In this document: piece by piece, positions 54,675 through 64,000 of the stretch
Layout: the number at the start of each line of letters is the position of its first letter
Numbering within the stretch: the stretch's first letter is position 1
From: Euphorbia lathyris
Lineage: Eukaryota > Streptophyta > Magnoliopsida > Malpighiales > Euphorbiaceae
Direction: 5' to 3'
Length of the DNA stretch: 64,000 bases
NCBI RefSeq assembly: GCF_963576675.1
Contig: NC_088910.1
Coordinates: 30,692,531-30,756,530 of the forward strand
The notes under the pieces: generated by a model
What the model was told of the DNA's origin: nothing
The model's input: only the letters and a program-made list of their open reading frames with translations
The model's database searches: none
Translations under genes and position numbers: made by a program

Positions 54675-54869
54675 GTATATGTATAATTCAATACATAAGG
54701 AATGATTTATTTTTATATATTGACAGGAGAATAAAGAATTGTTAAACATCAGTGAGTGTCCTTTGAGTGTAGTTCAACTCTTAGACGCTTCTTCTAAGGT
54801 AAACTTTATTATTTAGTTATTTTATTTTATTTATGAAAAAATAGCTGTATTCGATTTCTCTGTCTGAGG

Positions 54870-55716
54870 TAAGACTAATGTTGGTGATTTTTCTGTTGAA
54901 AAGAATAAGAAGTCTAAAGGTAAAATGGAAGCTCCTGTTCCTGCAGTAAGTAGAGTCAATGTTTCAGGCAACCTTTCAGATTACTGTGTTGGAATTCCAT
55001 ATGATAAGTCTTCAGGAAGCTATGTACCACAAGATGAAAAAGACAAAATGATCCTGAACCTATGTGATCGAGTGGACACACTGCAAAATGAAAAGCAAAG
55101 TTGGATTGATTGGGCCAATCGAAAAGTTATGGAGGCTGTAACTAGGCTCAACAAAGACAAGAATGAGCTTAAAGCATTAAGGCAGGAGAATTAAGAGGCA
55201 GAGCCATTACAAAGAGAGAAGGATAATGCCATGAAAAGGCTATATGTGGAGTGGACATCCGAAAAAATCTTGTTGGAGGAGGAGCTAATGACTCAGAATC
55301 AGAAGATAGTTGAACTGCAACAAGAATTGTCAAAAGCAAAAAAGGTTTAAAACCAAATTCAGGTATTTTTCTTTTCTTAAAATGAATGGCCTAATCCTAA
55401 TCCTAGAAAGAAGTATTACTAGTTTAATGTTCATTATGATTTATGTTGGAATATGCCGGCCAAACTGAAAGAGGAGATAGCCGAGAAGGAAGAATTGCTT
55501 AAACAAGTAGCCTCCTTGAACGATGAACGACAACAGCTTGAAGCCGCGTTAACAGCCAGAGGATGAAATGATGAAAGAAAAAGCAGAAGATGATGTGAAA
55601 AAATATGAGGAGATCATCAAAGTGTTGGACAAAGAAGTATCCTTACTGAAGTTGAAGTCAAAGGGTTCAAGAATAGCTGATCTTAAAAGAGTCATGGATG
55701 GAGTTATGGAGTGATA
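54870..55716 (+). pseudogene. RF298/RF4-like E3 ubiquitin ligase fragment without RING
   Basis: The plus strand has YCVGIPYDKSSGSYVPQDEK, then KMILNLCDRVDTLQNEKQSW and DWANRKVMEAVTRLNKDKNE, which I recognise as the conserved middle of plant RF298/RF4-type RING E3 ligases (MND1-interacting protein 1-like). A stop at 55192 (ALRQEN then TAA) interrupts. The coiled-coil part continues at 55194-55350 (WTSEKILLEEELMTQNQKIV). After an intron-like gap it resumes at 55455-55560 (KEELLKQVASLNDERQQLEA) and, one frame over, at 55563-55716 (SLLKLKSKGSRIADLKRVMD), ending in TGA. The family continues to a C-terminal RING that is absent here. Internal stops and a frameshift indicate a pseudogene; the missing N-terminal half could lie in unread upstream exons. 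Confidence 0.75.
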
Positions 55717-55769
55717 GGAAGCCAAAATGCAAAGAAAAGAAAAATGATATACAAGTTTCATTTGTATTT

Positions 55770-56229
55770 ATAGACTCGTAGATCCAATCTTTAAATTTGC
55801 AATTTGATGTAAATTTTTTTGGATTTGGCTAGCAAGCCTGCAAGTTTTTCCTTCCACCTAATTTATAGATTTAATTTTAACATGATTACTATCTGATAAC
55901 CTAGATTTAATCAGTTTAACCATAAAATCATTAAACCACGCGCATTAAGTCTCATATTTTTTAAGGCTCCAAATTTTATAAATCAAAATAGATTTAGAAT
56001 TCATTAAAAAAAACCTAACACATAAATAACTCAATATAATAACTTATTATTTTACAAATATGTTAAAATTTATCTAGTTACTATAAATTATTTAGCACTT
56101 TAACTTTCTAGAATTTTTATAATAATTATTACCATTTATTAAAAGTTATGGACATGACATGATTTATCAGCCTCTTTATTTTCTCTTTCATATCCGTTTA
56201 TAACAATATTAGCATTTTCATGTTTTTAC
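55770..56229. other. AT-rich spacer
   Basis: Nothing recognised. Confidence 0.4.
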
Positions 56230-56737
56230 TATATAATATATAATAGTGTATACGTATATATTATAATAATAATTAAAACTTATCTTTCTAAAAAAACAAA
56301 ATCTACTACCATTCAATAATATTACAATTGTTTCAAAGAAAGATATAATCCAAATATTATTATTAAAAAATAATAAGAAAAATTATAAAAATAATATAAT
56401 ATTTCCAATTATCAATCATAAAATCAATAAATAATGTTATACATCATGCAAAATGTGCGGGTCTTCTACTAGTTTATATATATAATAAAAACACGGTCAT
56501 AAGTACTACACGTATTTTTACTATATACTAGACATGATTATATACATATATATATCATAATAATTAAAAATTATCTATTACAATTAAATAATATCACGAT
56601 AAGCAATGATCCAAATATTATTGTTAAGAATAATAAAAAAATTATAAAAATAATATAATATTTCAAATTAGCAATCGTAAAATTAATAAATAATATTATA
56701 CATCGCGCACATATTTTCTACTAGTAAATAATATTTT
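56230..56737 (+). repeat. Two degraded Helitron-like copies in tandem
   Basis: Two blocks of about 250 bp (56230-56473 and 56478-56733) align through TATAATAATAATTAAAA, GATCCAAATATTATTNTTAA and ATAATATAATATTTC words. Both end like a Helitron 3' terminus (ATACATCNNGC... then TCTACTAG followed by T). The terminal hairpins have decayed and the 5' ends are unclear. Confidence 0.5.
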
Positions 56738-57463
56738 AAGTAATTTTAATTTTTAAACTTTTGATTTTTATGTCATTTAAATGTGATGTATGGATGTTTA
56801 AAAAGAGAAAATTATAAAAATGATGGTTTAGGAAATGAAAATATAATAATGATACATTTTGAGTAGAGGTGGAAAATTCGAGTATTGTGCGTATTATCTC
56901 ATATATATGTTCAATATGGTCATATATGATATAAATTCAAGAAAAACGAATTTTGTGTCAATCGTGTCGTGTAAATCGGGTTGTCTCTATAAATCGTGTT
57001 TTAGTGTCAAAAATTGTCACCTCTAATTTTGAGGATTTCAATCTATTTACTATTTACTTTTTATGTTAGTAAATAATAAAATTAAATGATTTTTATGTCA
57101 AATTTTAAAAGTTAAGTGGCTGTAATTTTAGTAAGAAAAAAATTAAGTAAGCATGCTTGTAATTTATGCAACAAAATATATGCAATTACTTTTTTTTTTT
57201 TCAATTACGCTTATATTAAATGAGAAAGAAACTCTTACCCCGTTTCCTTTCATAAGTAGAATTTTAACCACTAAATCAACAACTTCATGTAAAAAAAGAC
57301 ATTTATCATTTGAAGAAAAACAAATATAAGGTTTTAATGGACAAGAATACTAATTAATTGTATTATAATAAATAAAAAAATAGAACTAAATAAAAAAAAT
57401 AACATATAAAGTTAATAGGAAAAGAATATAATATGGTTAATTTACTTGTGACGTTTATTTGTA
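56738..57463. other. AT-rich spacer
   Basis: Nothing recognised beyond poly(A)/poly(T) runs. Confidence 0.4.
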
Positions 57464-57650
57464 AACGTTAAACCTATATTGGTGCTATTTTGTATGTGGG
57501 GCCTAAATTGATACTATATTGTAAACGTTAAGCCTAAATTGATATTATATTGTAAACGTTAAGCTTATATTGGTGTTATTTTGAACGTTGAGCCTAAATC
57601 GGTACTTTTTCAAAAACCTTAAGTCTATTTTGGTACCTTATCCCCTATTT
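57464..57650 (+). repeat. Short tandem repeat, unit about 36 bp
   Basis: Four to five diverged copies of a unit containing TGTAAACGTTAAGCCTAAAT followed by TTGATANTATAT, at about 57464, 57515, 57550, 57583 and 57615. Confidence 0.8.
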
Positions 57651-58299
57651 TAATAACAGCTAATCAATCAGGGTAGAAGTAATATAAATAATATGTTAAG
57701 TAATTTTATTTTAAACGTGATGTAGTTAGAAGAGAAAATTAATGCTTTTAAAATGATGAAATTTTAAAATTGATGATTTGGAAAATAAAAATATAATAAT
57801 GATAAATTTCGGAAAAATTTACAAAACTAGGTGCTTGGACAGGTTTATATTATCTAAAATACTCTTAGATTTTTCAACTTTTTATTTCTCAAACTTTCTA
57901 AATCATTAAATACGACCTTCACTTCCCAATTTAAATTGGACTTCTTTCCCAACAGAAAGACTTAACTTCCTCTCTACGTGAATCGTTGTTATTTGAGGAA
58001 TTACCAAATTGTAAACTTCTTCGCTTATGATAATCGAATAAGAGAAAAAGACAATATATGTGATAAATCAACAGAGAGAAGTGCAAAACTTATTCATTTC
58101 CTAATTTACTCGTCACACTTGCCATTGCCATGTGGACAATTTGAGAGAGGAGAAATGCTAACCTTACAGAAATCAAAATCCATTTTTACTCTTTTCTTTT
58201 CATAATATCAGTTTCTTCACTTTTTTTCATACATAATTTGTTCGTAAATTATCATTTAGCTTTGGAAATCACCAAATGTGAACGTAATTTATATGTGAT
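57651..58299. other. AT-rich spacer
   Basis: Nothing recognised; a 75-codon frame at 57978-58205 has no domain. Confidence 0.4.
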
Positions 58300-58455
58300 A
58301 TAGCTTCACAAATCATAAAATACGAAACAAAATCATAAAATGAGAAACAAATATAGCTTCGGAAATCATAAAATGTGAAACAAAATTATAAAATGAGAAA
58401 AAAATATAGCTTCGCAAATCATAAAATGAGAAGCAAAATCGTAAATTGCGAAGTA
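58300..58455 (+). repeat. Short tandem repeat, unit about 57 bp
   Basis: About two and a half copies of ATAGCTTCGCAAATCATAAA followed by ATGAGAAACAAAATTATAAA. Confidence 0.8.
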
Positions 58456-58556
58456 TCGCAGATTAACTCAGAACTAATTACTTTGATTTCTAAACCAATA
58501 AATCACACAAATACAATCCAAATGAGTTTGGAAATCATCATTATATCTATTAATAT

Positions 58557-59097
58557 AAGGCTTAATACATTGCCATCTCCCTGAACTTGTCTAAAATAGT
58601 AGATTGGCTTCCTGAACTTTGCAAGTGTCTCACTAATTCCCTAAACTTGCTTATTTCGTACCACCGGCTTCCTAAACTTGTCCATGAAAGTAGATTAGCT
58701 CCCTAAACTTGCTTATTCTGTAACAACTAAATACAAAAACTTATATAACCTAAATTGTAAAAATACGTCTTCATCTATTCAAGAGGTAATTTTTTCAATT
58801 CTCCTACCTTTCAACCTATTATAAGAGTTAGTGTTGCAGGTTTAAGACATTGAATGGATTAGGATCGAGAGTTAGTATTATGGTTTTTGTATTTAGTTGT
58901 TACAAAATAAGCAAGTTTGGGGAGTTGGTGAGACACTTACAAAGTTCAGGGAGCTAATCTATTTTTATGGACAAGTTTAGGGAGCTGGTGATACAAAATA
59001 AGCAAGTTTAAGGAGCTAGTGAGACACTTGCAAAGTTTAGGGAGTCAATCTACTATTTTGGACAAGTTCAGAGAGCTAGTGATGTATTAGGCCTTAA
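58557..59097. mobile_element. Long-TIR element of unknown superfamily
   Basis: Inverted arms of about 190 bp (58557-58745 and 58884-59097) built of internally repeated words: CTCCCTGAACTTG, TTGCAAGTGTCTCACTA, CTTGCTTATTCTGTA, and their complements on the right. The extreme ends read AAGGCTTAATACAT and, inward from the right, AAGGCCTAATACAT. The middle of about 140 bp is unrelated. No target duplication was recognised. Non-autonomous. Confidence 0.7.
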
Positions 59098-60097
59098 CAT
59101 AACACTAACCTAATACAAAACATTCAATTCATGCTAAATCATACAATTAAATAACAATGAGAAAGTGAGGGATTTGTGCGAATCAAGGTATTTTGAGAGA
59201 CAGTCTAGTTTGGTAGTATATATTTAAATGAATGTAAAAATATAAATGAGCATCTATCTTGAGCCATTTTTGTAAATTTCTCTAAATTTTGAGGTTTTCA
59301 ATCTATTTACTATTTGTTTTCAAAAGAAGTCATGATTTTCATGTGAGATTTAGAAGTTGAGTGGCTGAAATGTTAGTACAAGAACAAAATTAAGTGACCA
59401 TGCTTGTAATTTACCCAACAAAATATACACAGTTAAATCCGTCGCTGCTCTCTCCTCCACAACCGTCAACCGGTACTGACTCACCTCCTTCCGACGTGAC
59501 CCTCCCCTCCCCTCCTCTCCGACGCCCTCTTCCTTTTTCTCCTCTCCCTCTCTTTCCCCTCCTTCTCCGTCACCGCCTCTCTCTCTCCCTCTCTCTCACT
59601 GCTCAAGTCCGGCATCGTCCACCATGGGCGTGCTGTTGCGGCACCAATGTCGTCCACCAAGGTTGGGTTTATTTAAGCAATTTCATTCAATTCCATCTTT
59701 GGGTCTTAATTTCAGCTTATTATAATTAAATGAGCATACTTTTTTGGGTTGCTTGTAGTTGATTCTTAGCAATTGTTAATTGGTTATAAACTGGTTCTGG
59801 TTGATTTGGTAGTTATATTGTGTTCTGCAGAACTTCAGAGTCTTTTATCCTTGTTTGTGAGTGATATGCTTATTATGTTTATAGGTTTTCTAAATGTAAT
59901 GCTCATGTGTGTTGTTGTGTGTCTTGTCTAGTTTTATGTAATTTCTCTTAATTTAGGCGTCTGAACCAGGAAGCTAAAAGAATTGCTTGAGAGATAATCA
60001 TGGACATCTTATCTAGCTTCTTTTCAGGTGCATAAAATTACCTTAGGATATGAAGTTGAACTCTATTTTGCGAGATGCCTAAAATTCATCCAGATTG
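59098..60097 (+). promoter_or_regulatory. PPR gene 5' region with CT-rich leader
   Basis: 59440-59600 is strongly pyrimidine-rich (CTCTCTCTCCCTCTC), typical of a plant 5' untranslated leader. An untranslated intron may lie between CACCAAG/GTTGGG (59661) and TTCTGCAG/AACTTC (59829). Upstream ATGs at 60000 and 60051 precede the PPR start and would have to be bypassed. A 111-codon frame across the leader is not considered a gene. Confidence 0.4.
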
Positions 60098-62287
60098 ATG
60101 GCAATAGTCTTCCTATGCACTAATGCTAAAAGGAGCAGAATTTACAGCTCAATTGGGAAAAATGCTGAAGTCTTTGCCCAGACCCCCTGTCGCCCTTTTT
60201 CATCAATGTTCCTCAGAAATTATAGTATTATCAATGTGAAAGACGATGGATCAAAATTTGAGACTGAATGGGAAAAATTACTCAAACCATTTGATCTCAA
60301 AGAGCTTCGAAATTCTTTTAATCGAATTACCCCATTTCAACTTTGTAAATTGCTTGAATTGCCACTTGATGTATCCACATCAATGGAGATATTCCAATGG
60401 GCTGGTTCCCAGAAAGGATATTGTCATACATATGAGGCATACTATCTGTTAATGGATAAGCTTGGGGCAGCCAAAGAGTTCAAAGTTATAGATAAATTGT
60501 TATTGCAGATGAAAGAGGAAGATATTGTTTTTAGAGAGTCCCTCTTCATATGTATTATGAAGTACTATGGGAAAGCTAATTTGCCTGGCCAAGCCACTAG
60601 GTTGTTATTGGATATGAAAGGGGAGTTTTCATGTGAACCAACGTTTAAGTCGTATAATGCTGCGTTGGATATATTAGTCACTGGCAATTGTCCTAGTGTT
60701 GCATCCAATATTTTCTATGACATGTTGAGTAGGGGTGTTTCACCTGATGTTTACACATTTGGACTTGTGATGAAGGCACTTTGCATGGTTAATGAAGTTG
60801 ATAATGCTTGCTCGCTGCTTAGAGACATGACCAAATATGGATGTGTGCCAAATTCGGTGGTTTACCAAACTCTTATACATGCACTTTCTAAGCGGGAAAG
60901 GGTAACTGATGCAATGAAACTTTTGGAAGAAATGTTTCTGATGGGTTGCATGCCTGATGTAGATACCTTCAATGATGTTGTCCATGGGTTGTGCAGGCTC
61001 AACCGGATTCACGAGGGGGCAAAATTGGTTGACCGAATGCTTCTCCGGGGTTTAACCCCTAACGATATGACTTATGGAGTTCTAATGCATGGGTTGTGTA
61101 AAATGGGACAAGTTGATGAAGCTCGGGCACTGTTGGACAAAATCCCCGTTCCTAATACTGTGCACTTCAATATCATGATTAATGGGCTTGTAAAGAGTGG
61201 ACGTCTTGATGAAGCCAAGACTTTTCTGTATAATATTATGTCAAATTATGGATGTAAGCCTGATATTTTCACATTTAGCACACTGATACACGGGCTCTGC
61301 AAGAAAGGGCAAATGGGTTCGGCTTTTGAATTGATTAACGAGATGTCTGCCAATGGTTGTGAGCCGAATGTAACAACATTTACTGTTTTGCTTGATGGGT
61401 TCTGCAAGAAGGGTCAATTAGAGGAAGCTGGTTGGGTTTTAGATGAAATGTCAGCCAAGGGACTCGTGCTCAATATTGTCGGATACAATTCCCTGATATG
61501 TGCTTTATGCAAGGCGGAGATGATTCATGAAGCTCTGAACATGCTTCGTGAAATGGCAAGCAAAGGATGTAAGCCGGACATTTTTACTTTTAATACTCTA
61601 ATATTCGGTATGTGCAACGTAGATAATATCGACAGTGCCTTGAGATTGTACCGAGATATGTTATTAGATGGTGTTATTGCCAACACCGTAACTTACAACA
61701 CACTAATTCAGGCTTTTCTCAGGAGAGGTGAGATACCAGAAGCACTTAAACTCGTAAACGATATGGTGTTTAGAGGATGCCCTCTTGATGAAATCACTTA
61801 CAATGCCCTAATAAAAGCATTCTGCAAATCCGGGGCCATTGAGAAAGCACTGGGATTGTTTGAAGAAATGATGAGGAAGGATCTAGTACCGAGTAATATC
61901 TCATGTAATATAATTATCAATGGCTTGTGTAAAGTTGGGAAAGTACATAGTGGAATTGAGCTTCTGAGGGATATGATTCACCGAGGTTTGGCGCCTGACA
62001 TTGTCACATACAACAGCCTCATTAATGGTTTGTGCAAGACAGGACAGCGCCGAGAGGCTCTCAATCTCTTCGAAAAACTGCAGGTTGAAGGGATAAAACC
62101 TGATGTGATTACTTATAATACTTTAATTTGTTGCAGTTGCAGAGAGGGAATGCTTGATGATGCTTGTTTACTGCTGCATAGAGGTATCCAAAATGATTTT
62201 GTGCCGAATGAGGTGACGTGGCGAGTCTTGGTTAGAAACTTTGTTAAAGAATTTAGCAATAACAATCAAAACGTTGTTCTCTTCTGA
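60098..62287 (+). CDS. P-class pentatricopeptide repeat protein, mitochondrial-type
   Basis: Intronless frame of 729 codons. The ATG at 60098 (MAIVFLCTNAKRSRIYSSI) is the first in frame; the codon before it is TTG. The N-terminus, rich in Arg, Ser and Ala with few acidic residues, suggests organelle import, probably mitochondrial. Two weak repeats (about 111-182) precede fifteen clear P-type PPRs at 183-704 (35 residues each, one of 31 and one of 36), then a short tail; no E, DYW or SMR domain. PPRs bind single-stranded RNA one base per repeat, and P-class members act in organelle RNA stability, splicing or translation. Length, architecture and sequence remind me of Arabidopsis At5g64320 (MTL1, needed for nad7 translation and intron splicing), but orthology was not tested. 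No break is seen. It stands alone, with hundreds of bases of non-coding DNA on both sides. Confidence 0.93.
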   Translation: MAIVFLCTNAKRSRIYSSIGKNAEVFAQTPCRPFSSMFLRNYSIINVKDDGSKFETEWEKLLKPFDLKELRNSFNRITPFQLCKLLELPLDVSTSMEIFQWAGSQKGYCHTYEAYYLLMDKLGAAKEFKVIDKLLLQMKEEDIVFRESLFICIMKYYGKANLPGQATRLLLDMKGEFSCEPTFKSYNAALDILVTGNCPSVASNIFYDMLSRGVSPDVYTFGLVMKALCMVNEVDNACSLLRDMTKYGCVPNSVVYQTLIHALSKRERVTDAMKLLEEMFLMGCMPDVDTFNDVVHGLCRLNRIHEGAKLVDRMLLRGLTPNDMTYGVLMHGLCKMGQVDEARALLDKIPVPNTVHFNIMINGLVKSGRLDEAKTFLYNIMSNYGCKPDIFTFSTLIHGLCKKGQMGSAFELINEMSANGCEPNVTTFTVLLDGFCKKGQLEEAGWVLDEMSAKGLVLNIVGYNSLICALCKAEMIHEALNMLREMASKGCKPDIFTFNTLIFGMCNVDNIDSALRLYRDMLLDGVIANTVTYNTLIQAFLRRGEIPEALKLVNDMVFRGCPLDEITYNALIKAFCKSGAIEKALGLFEEMMRKDLVPSNISCNIIINGLCKVGKVHSGIELLRDMIHRGLAPDIVTYNSLINGLCKTGQRREALNLFEKLQVEGIKPDVITYNTLICCSCREGMLDDACLLLHRGIQNDFVPNEVTWRVLVRNFVKEFSNNNQNVVLF

Positions 62288-63169
62288 CTGGAAACCGACG
62301 GTAATCATCTACTTGGTGCCCGCATTTTTCGCTCATGTTATTGTTGTTCATCATTGTCTTAGTTTTCTCAGTGTATAGAGAGAAAGCAGCAATTACTGCT
62401 GCCACATACTGGAACAGCTTAGGTGCGGACACGGTGCTTTCTGGGGGCGGAGACAAATATGTAAGATTGTTGTAGCTATATAGGTTGAAGCGGATAGGAA
62501 TTTTTATACTTTCAAATAGTTGAATATAAGAGTTTGATTTCAATGTTAATACAACTACGGGGCATGCATGAACTTGTTTAAATTGAAAGAAAGAAAGAAA
62601 GAAAGAAAGATGGTCTAATAAAAGCAGACCAAAATCTGTGAACATAAATACCAAATCCATTAAATCTGTAGTGGCGGATCTAGGGTAGCGGTGAGTTTTC
62701 CTTAGTCTGATGAGGTGGCTTAGTCCAGAGATAGCTTGTACTAGGATGTTTGTTTTTGCGTTTCAGAGTAGCTTTTAGTTTTTTACTCAAATCATAAACC
62801 TTTTGCTTTATGAGGCACCAGTTCCCAACTTTTTCTTTATATAATTTTTTTTATAGGTATATTTACTGTTTGTAACTAAAAGAAGTAACAAACTATACTT
62901 AATAACATACTTCATAGTGGTTGATTATAAACAAATTTGCTAGATAACAAAGAAGTTAGCTCCATTAGATTTTTAGCGAAATAAAAATTATGTGTGTTAA
63001 CTAGGGTAAACATTAAATTATAATCTTGATTAGTTTTTTTAATTATTATTTTTATCTTGCCACGTGTTAAACATGTTCGCCACATGGAATTTTTTTCTTA
63101 TGTAAGAGACAACTGGCATAGAGTTTATTGGTCCTATCTCCATGTCATCGTTTCGATTTCATTTGAGGC
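62288..63169. other. PPR 3' flank and spacer
   Basis: Probably the PPR 3' untranslated region in the first 300 bases. At 62586-62610 there is an (AAAG)n microsatellite. At about 62667 the words GTAGTGGCGGATCTAGG resemble a plant hAT terminus, but no partner end is found. Confidence 0.45.
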
Positions 63170-63520
63170 TTGTGTGAGGAAATAGTGGCATATTATGGAG
63201 TAGTAAGAGACTTATGTAGCATTGTGCAACATGAAAGCGAATGTATATTTCATACTCTTCTACAGTTCAAGATAGATAGTATGATTGAACAAATTCATGA
63301 ATCATCTAAACATGCTATCTCAAATACTCCTATAGCAATAAACAGTGATAGTCAATCAGCTATTGCTTTTACTAAAACTCATCGATTTCATAGCAAATCA
63401 AAGTACACAAATCACGAAAAAAAATCAGTATGAAGTATTTATCTACTTATAACATAATAGCATATCCTTTTACTAAACCTGTCACGATCTCAAGATTTGT
63501 GTTGGATCTAAACATAGTTC
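63170..63520 (+). pseudogene. Ty1/Copia RNase H remnant
   Basis: The plus strand encodes AINSDSQSAIAFTKTHRFHS, resembling the Copia RNase H motif around its catalytic Asp (DSQSA). The adjacent frame continues KYLSTYNIIAYPFTKPVT, like the Copia C-terminal end. The frame breaks at about 63430 and no LTR is recognised before the window end. A degraded fragment. Confidence 0.7.
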
Positions 63521-64000
63521 TATTTCAATACACGAGTGTGAATGTTACTTTTTTGATATTTATTGTTATATTATCATGCATGTCGAATAGAGAAATCAAC
63601 AACTCACACGGTTGTTTATCCTTGTTTTGTCACATGGTGACAAAGATACGGATGAAACTGTTTTTGAAAAATCATGAGCTTGTTCAATAAATAGAAGTTG
63701 CCTTGTCTAAACTATGAAGATATTTTTTATTAAAGTGCAATATGATCATATATATGCAAAACAAAGTCTGTGTATAATAGATTATATGTAATCTAAATGA
63801 CAAGTTAAAATATAATCTAATATGGCTATCTTGGAAGGAGATTCCGAAGGGTCATGAATAATTCGGCATGTAACGGATGACCAAACAACGAAGTTAGATT
63901 GTGACGGAAGAAACATAGTAAGAGAGAAAGATATCTTTGTATTCACATCTTAGAGTGTTTATATTTCACTGCATACTACAGAGGATGTGATGCAGAATCT
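63521..64000. other. AT-rich end of window
   Basis: Nothing further recognised; it could contain a decayed Copia LTR that continues outside the window. Confidence 0.3.

Noticed and set aside
57978..58584. Short frames between the tandem repeats
   Set aside because: AT-rich, repeat-derived and without domains.
59394..59729. 111-codon frame before the PPR gene
   Set aside because: It spans a CT-rich leader with Pro/Ser repeats, best explained as PPR 5' untranslated sequence.
60095..60097. PPR start one codon upstream
   Set aside because: That codon is TTG; the ATG at 60098 is the first proper start.

Overview
This is a nuclear window from a flowering plant, and the proteins look eudicot. The evidence is genes with GT-AG introns, a plant P-class PPR gene, a condensin SMC2 gene, and a dense nest of plant-type transposons (L1-type LINEs with DUF4283/zf-CCHC_4 ORF1, an Athila-type LTR element, hAT, Mutator, Harbinger, mariner, Helitron, CACTA and SINE). 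I cannot name the species.

Three genes look intact. A short basic plant protein of unknown function lies at 4692-5471 (+). SMC2, the condensin ATPase, lies at 39375-48492 (+): 20 exons join in frame to 1175 codons with Walker A, hinge, signature and Walker B all present. A single-exon mitochondrial-type P-class PPR gene lies at 60098-62287 (+; 729 codons, about 15 clear repeats). A fourth locus, 54870-55716 (+), is a broken RF298/RF4-like E3 ligase fragment without its RING domain.

Layout. 0.2-4.1 kb: two hAT-type elements, the second holding two truncated LINE ends. 4.7-5.5 kb: the unknown gene. 7.06-7.81 kb: a TIR element carrying a GC-rich array of perfect palindromes. 8.3-9.2 kb: a tRNA-derived SINE with perfect target duplication, whose 3' half and flank were later duplicated in tandem. 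9.6-24.5 kb: LINE 1 (+), split at codon level by a 9.07-kb Athila-like LTR retrotransposon (10296-19367, minus strand, CTATG target duplication). 24.5-34.2 kb: LINE 2 (-), convergent with LINE 1, split by a 3.5-kb hAT element (29620-33148) with a decayed transposase. 34.4-38.8 kb: a 1-kb Mutator foldback, a mariner-like element, a LINE tail that copied its own target flank inverted, and a Harbinger-type MITE ending at the SMC2 promoter. 39-48.5 kb: SMC2, with an RTE LINE end in intron 10 and a hAT element in intron 16. 50.4-57 kb: tandem mini-Helitrons, the RF298-like pseudogene, a CACTA end and degraded Helitron-like repeats. 57.4-59.1 kb: short tandem repeats and a long-TIR element. 60-62.3 kb: the PPR gene. 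63.2-63.5 kb: a Copia RNase H remnant.

The most unusual signal is in the Athila-like element. It carries about 36 copies of an 11-bp dyad (ACGC-N3-GCGT) in both LTRs and in its internal non-coding DNA. The dyads come mostly in pairs exactly 21 bp apart, and the pairs are spaced 73-74 or 94-95 bp, so that all sites in an LTR fall on one helical face over about 430 bp. The element has gag and an ATHILA-type ORF but no pol. SMC2 and the PPR gene are housekeeping genes with no apparent functional link to each other or to the transposons.
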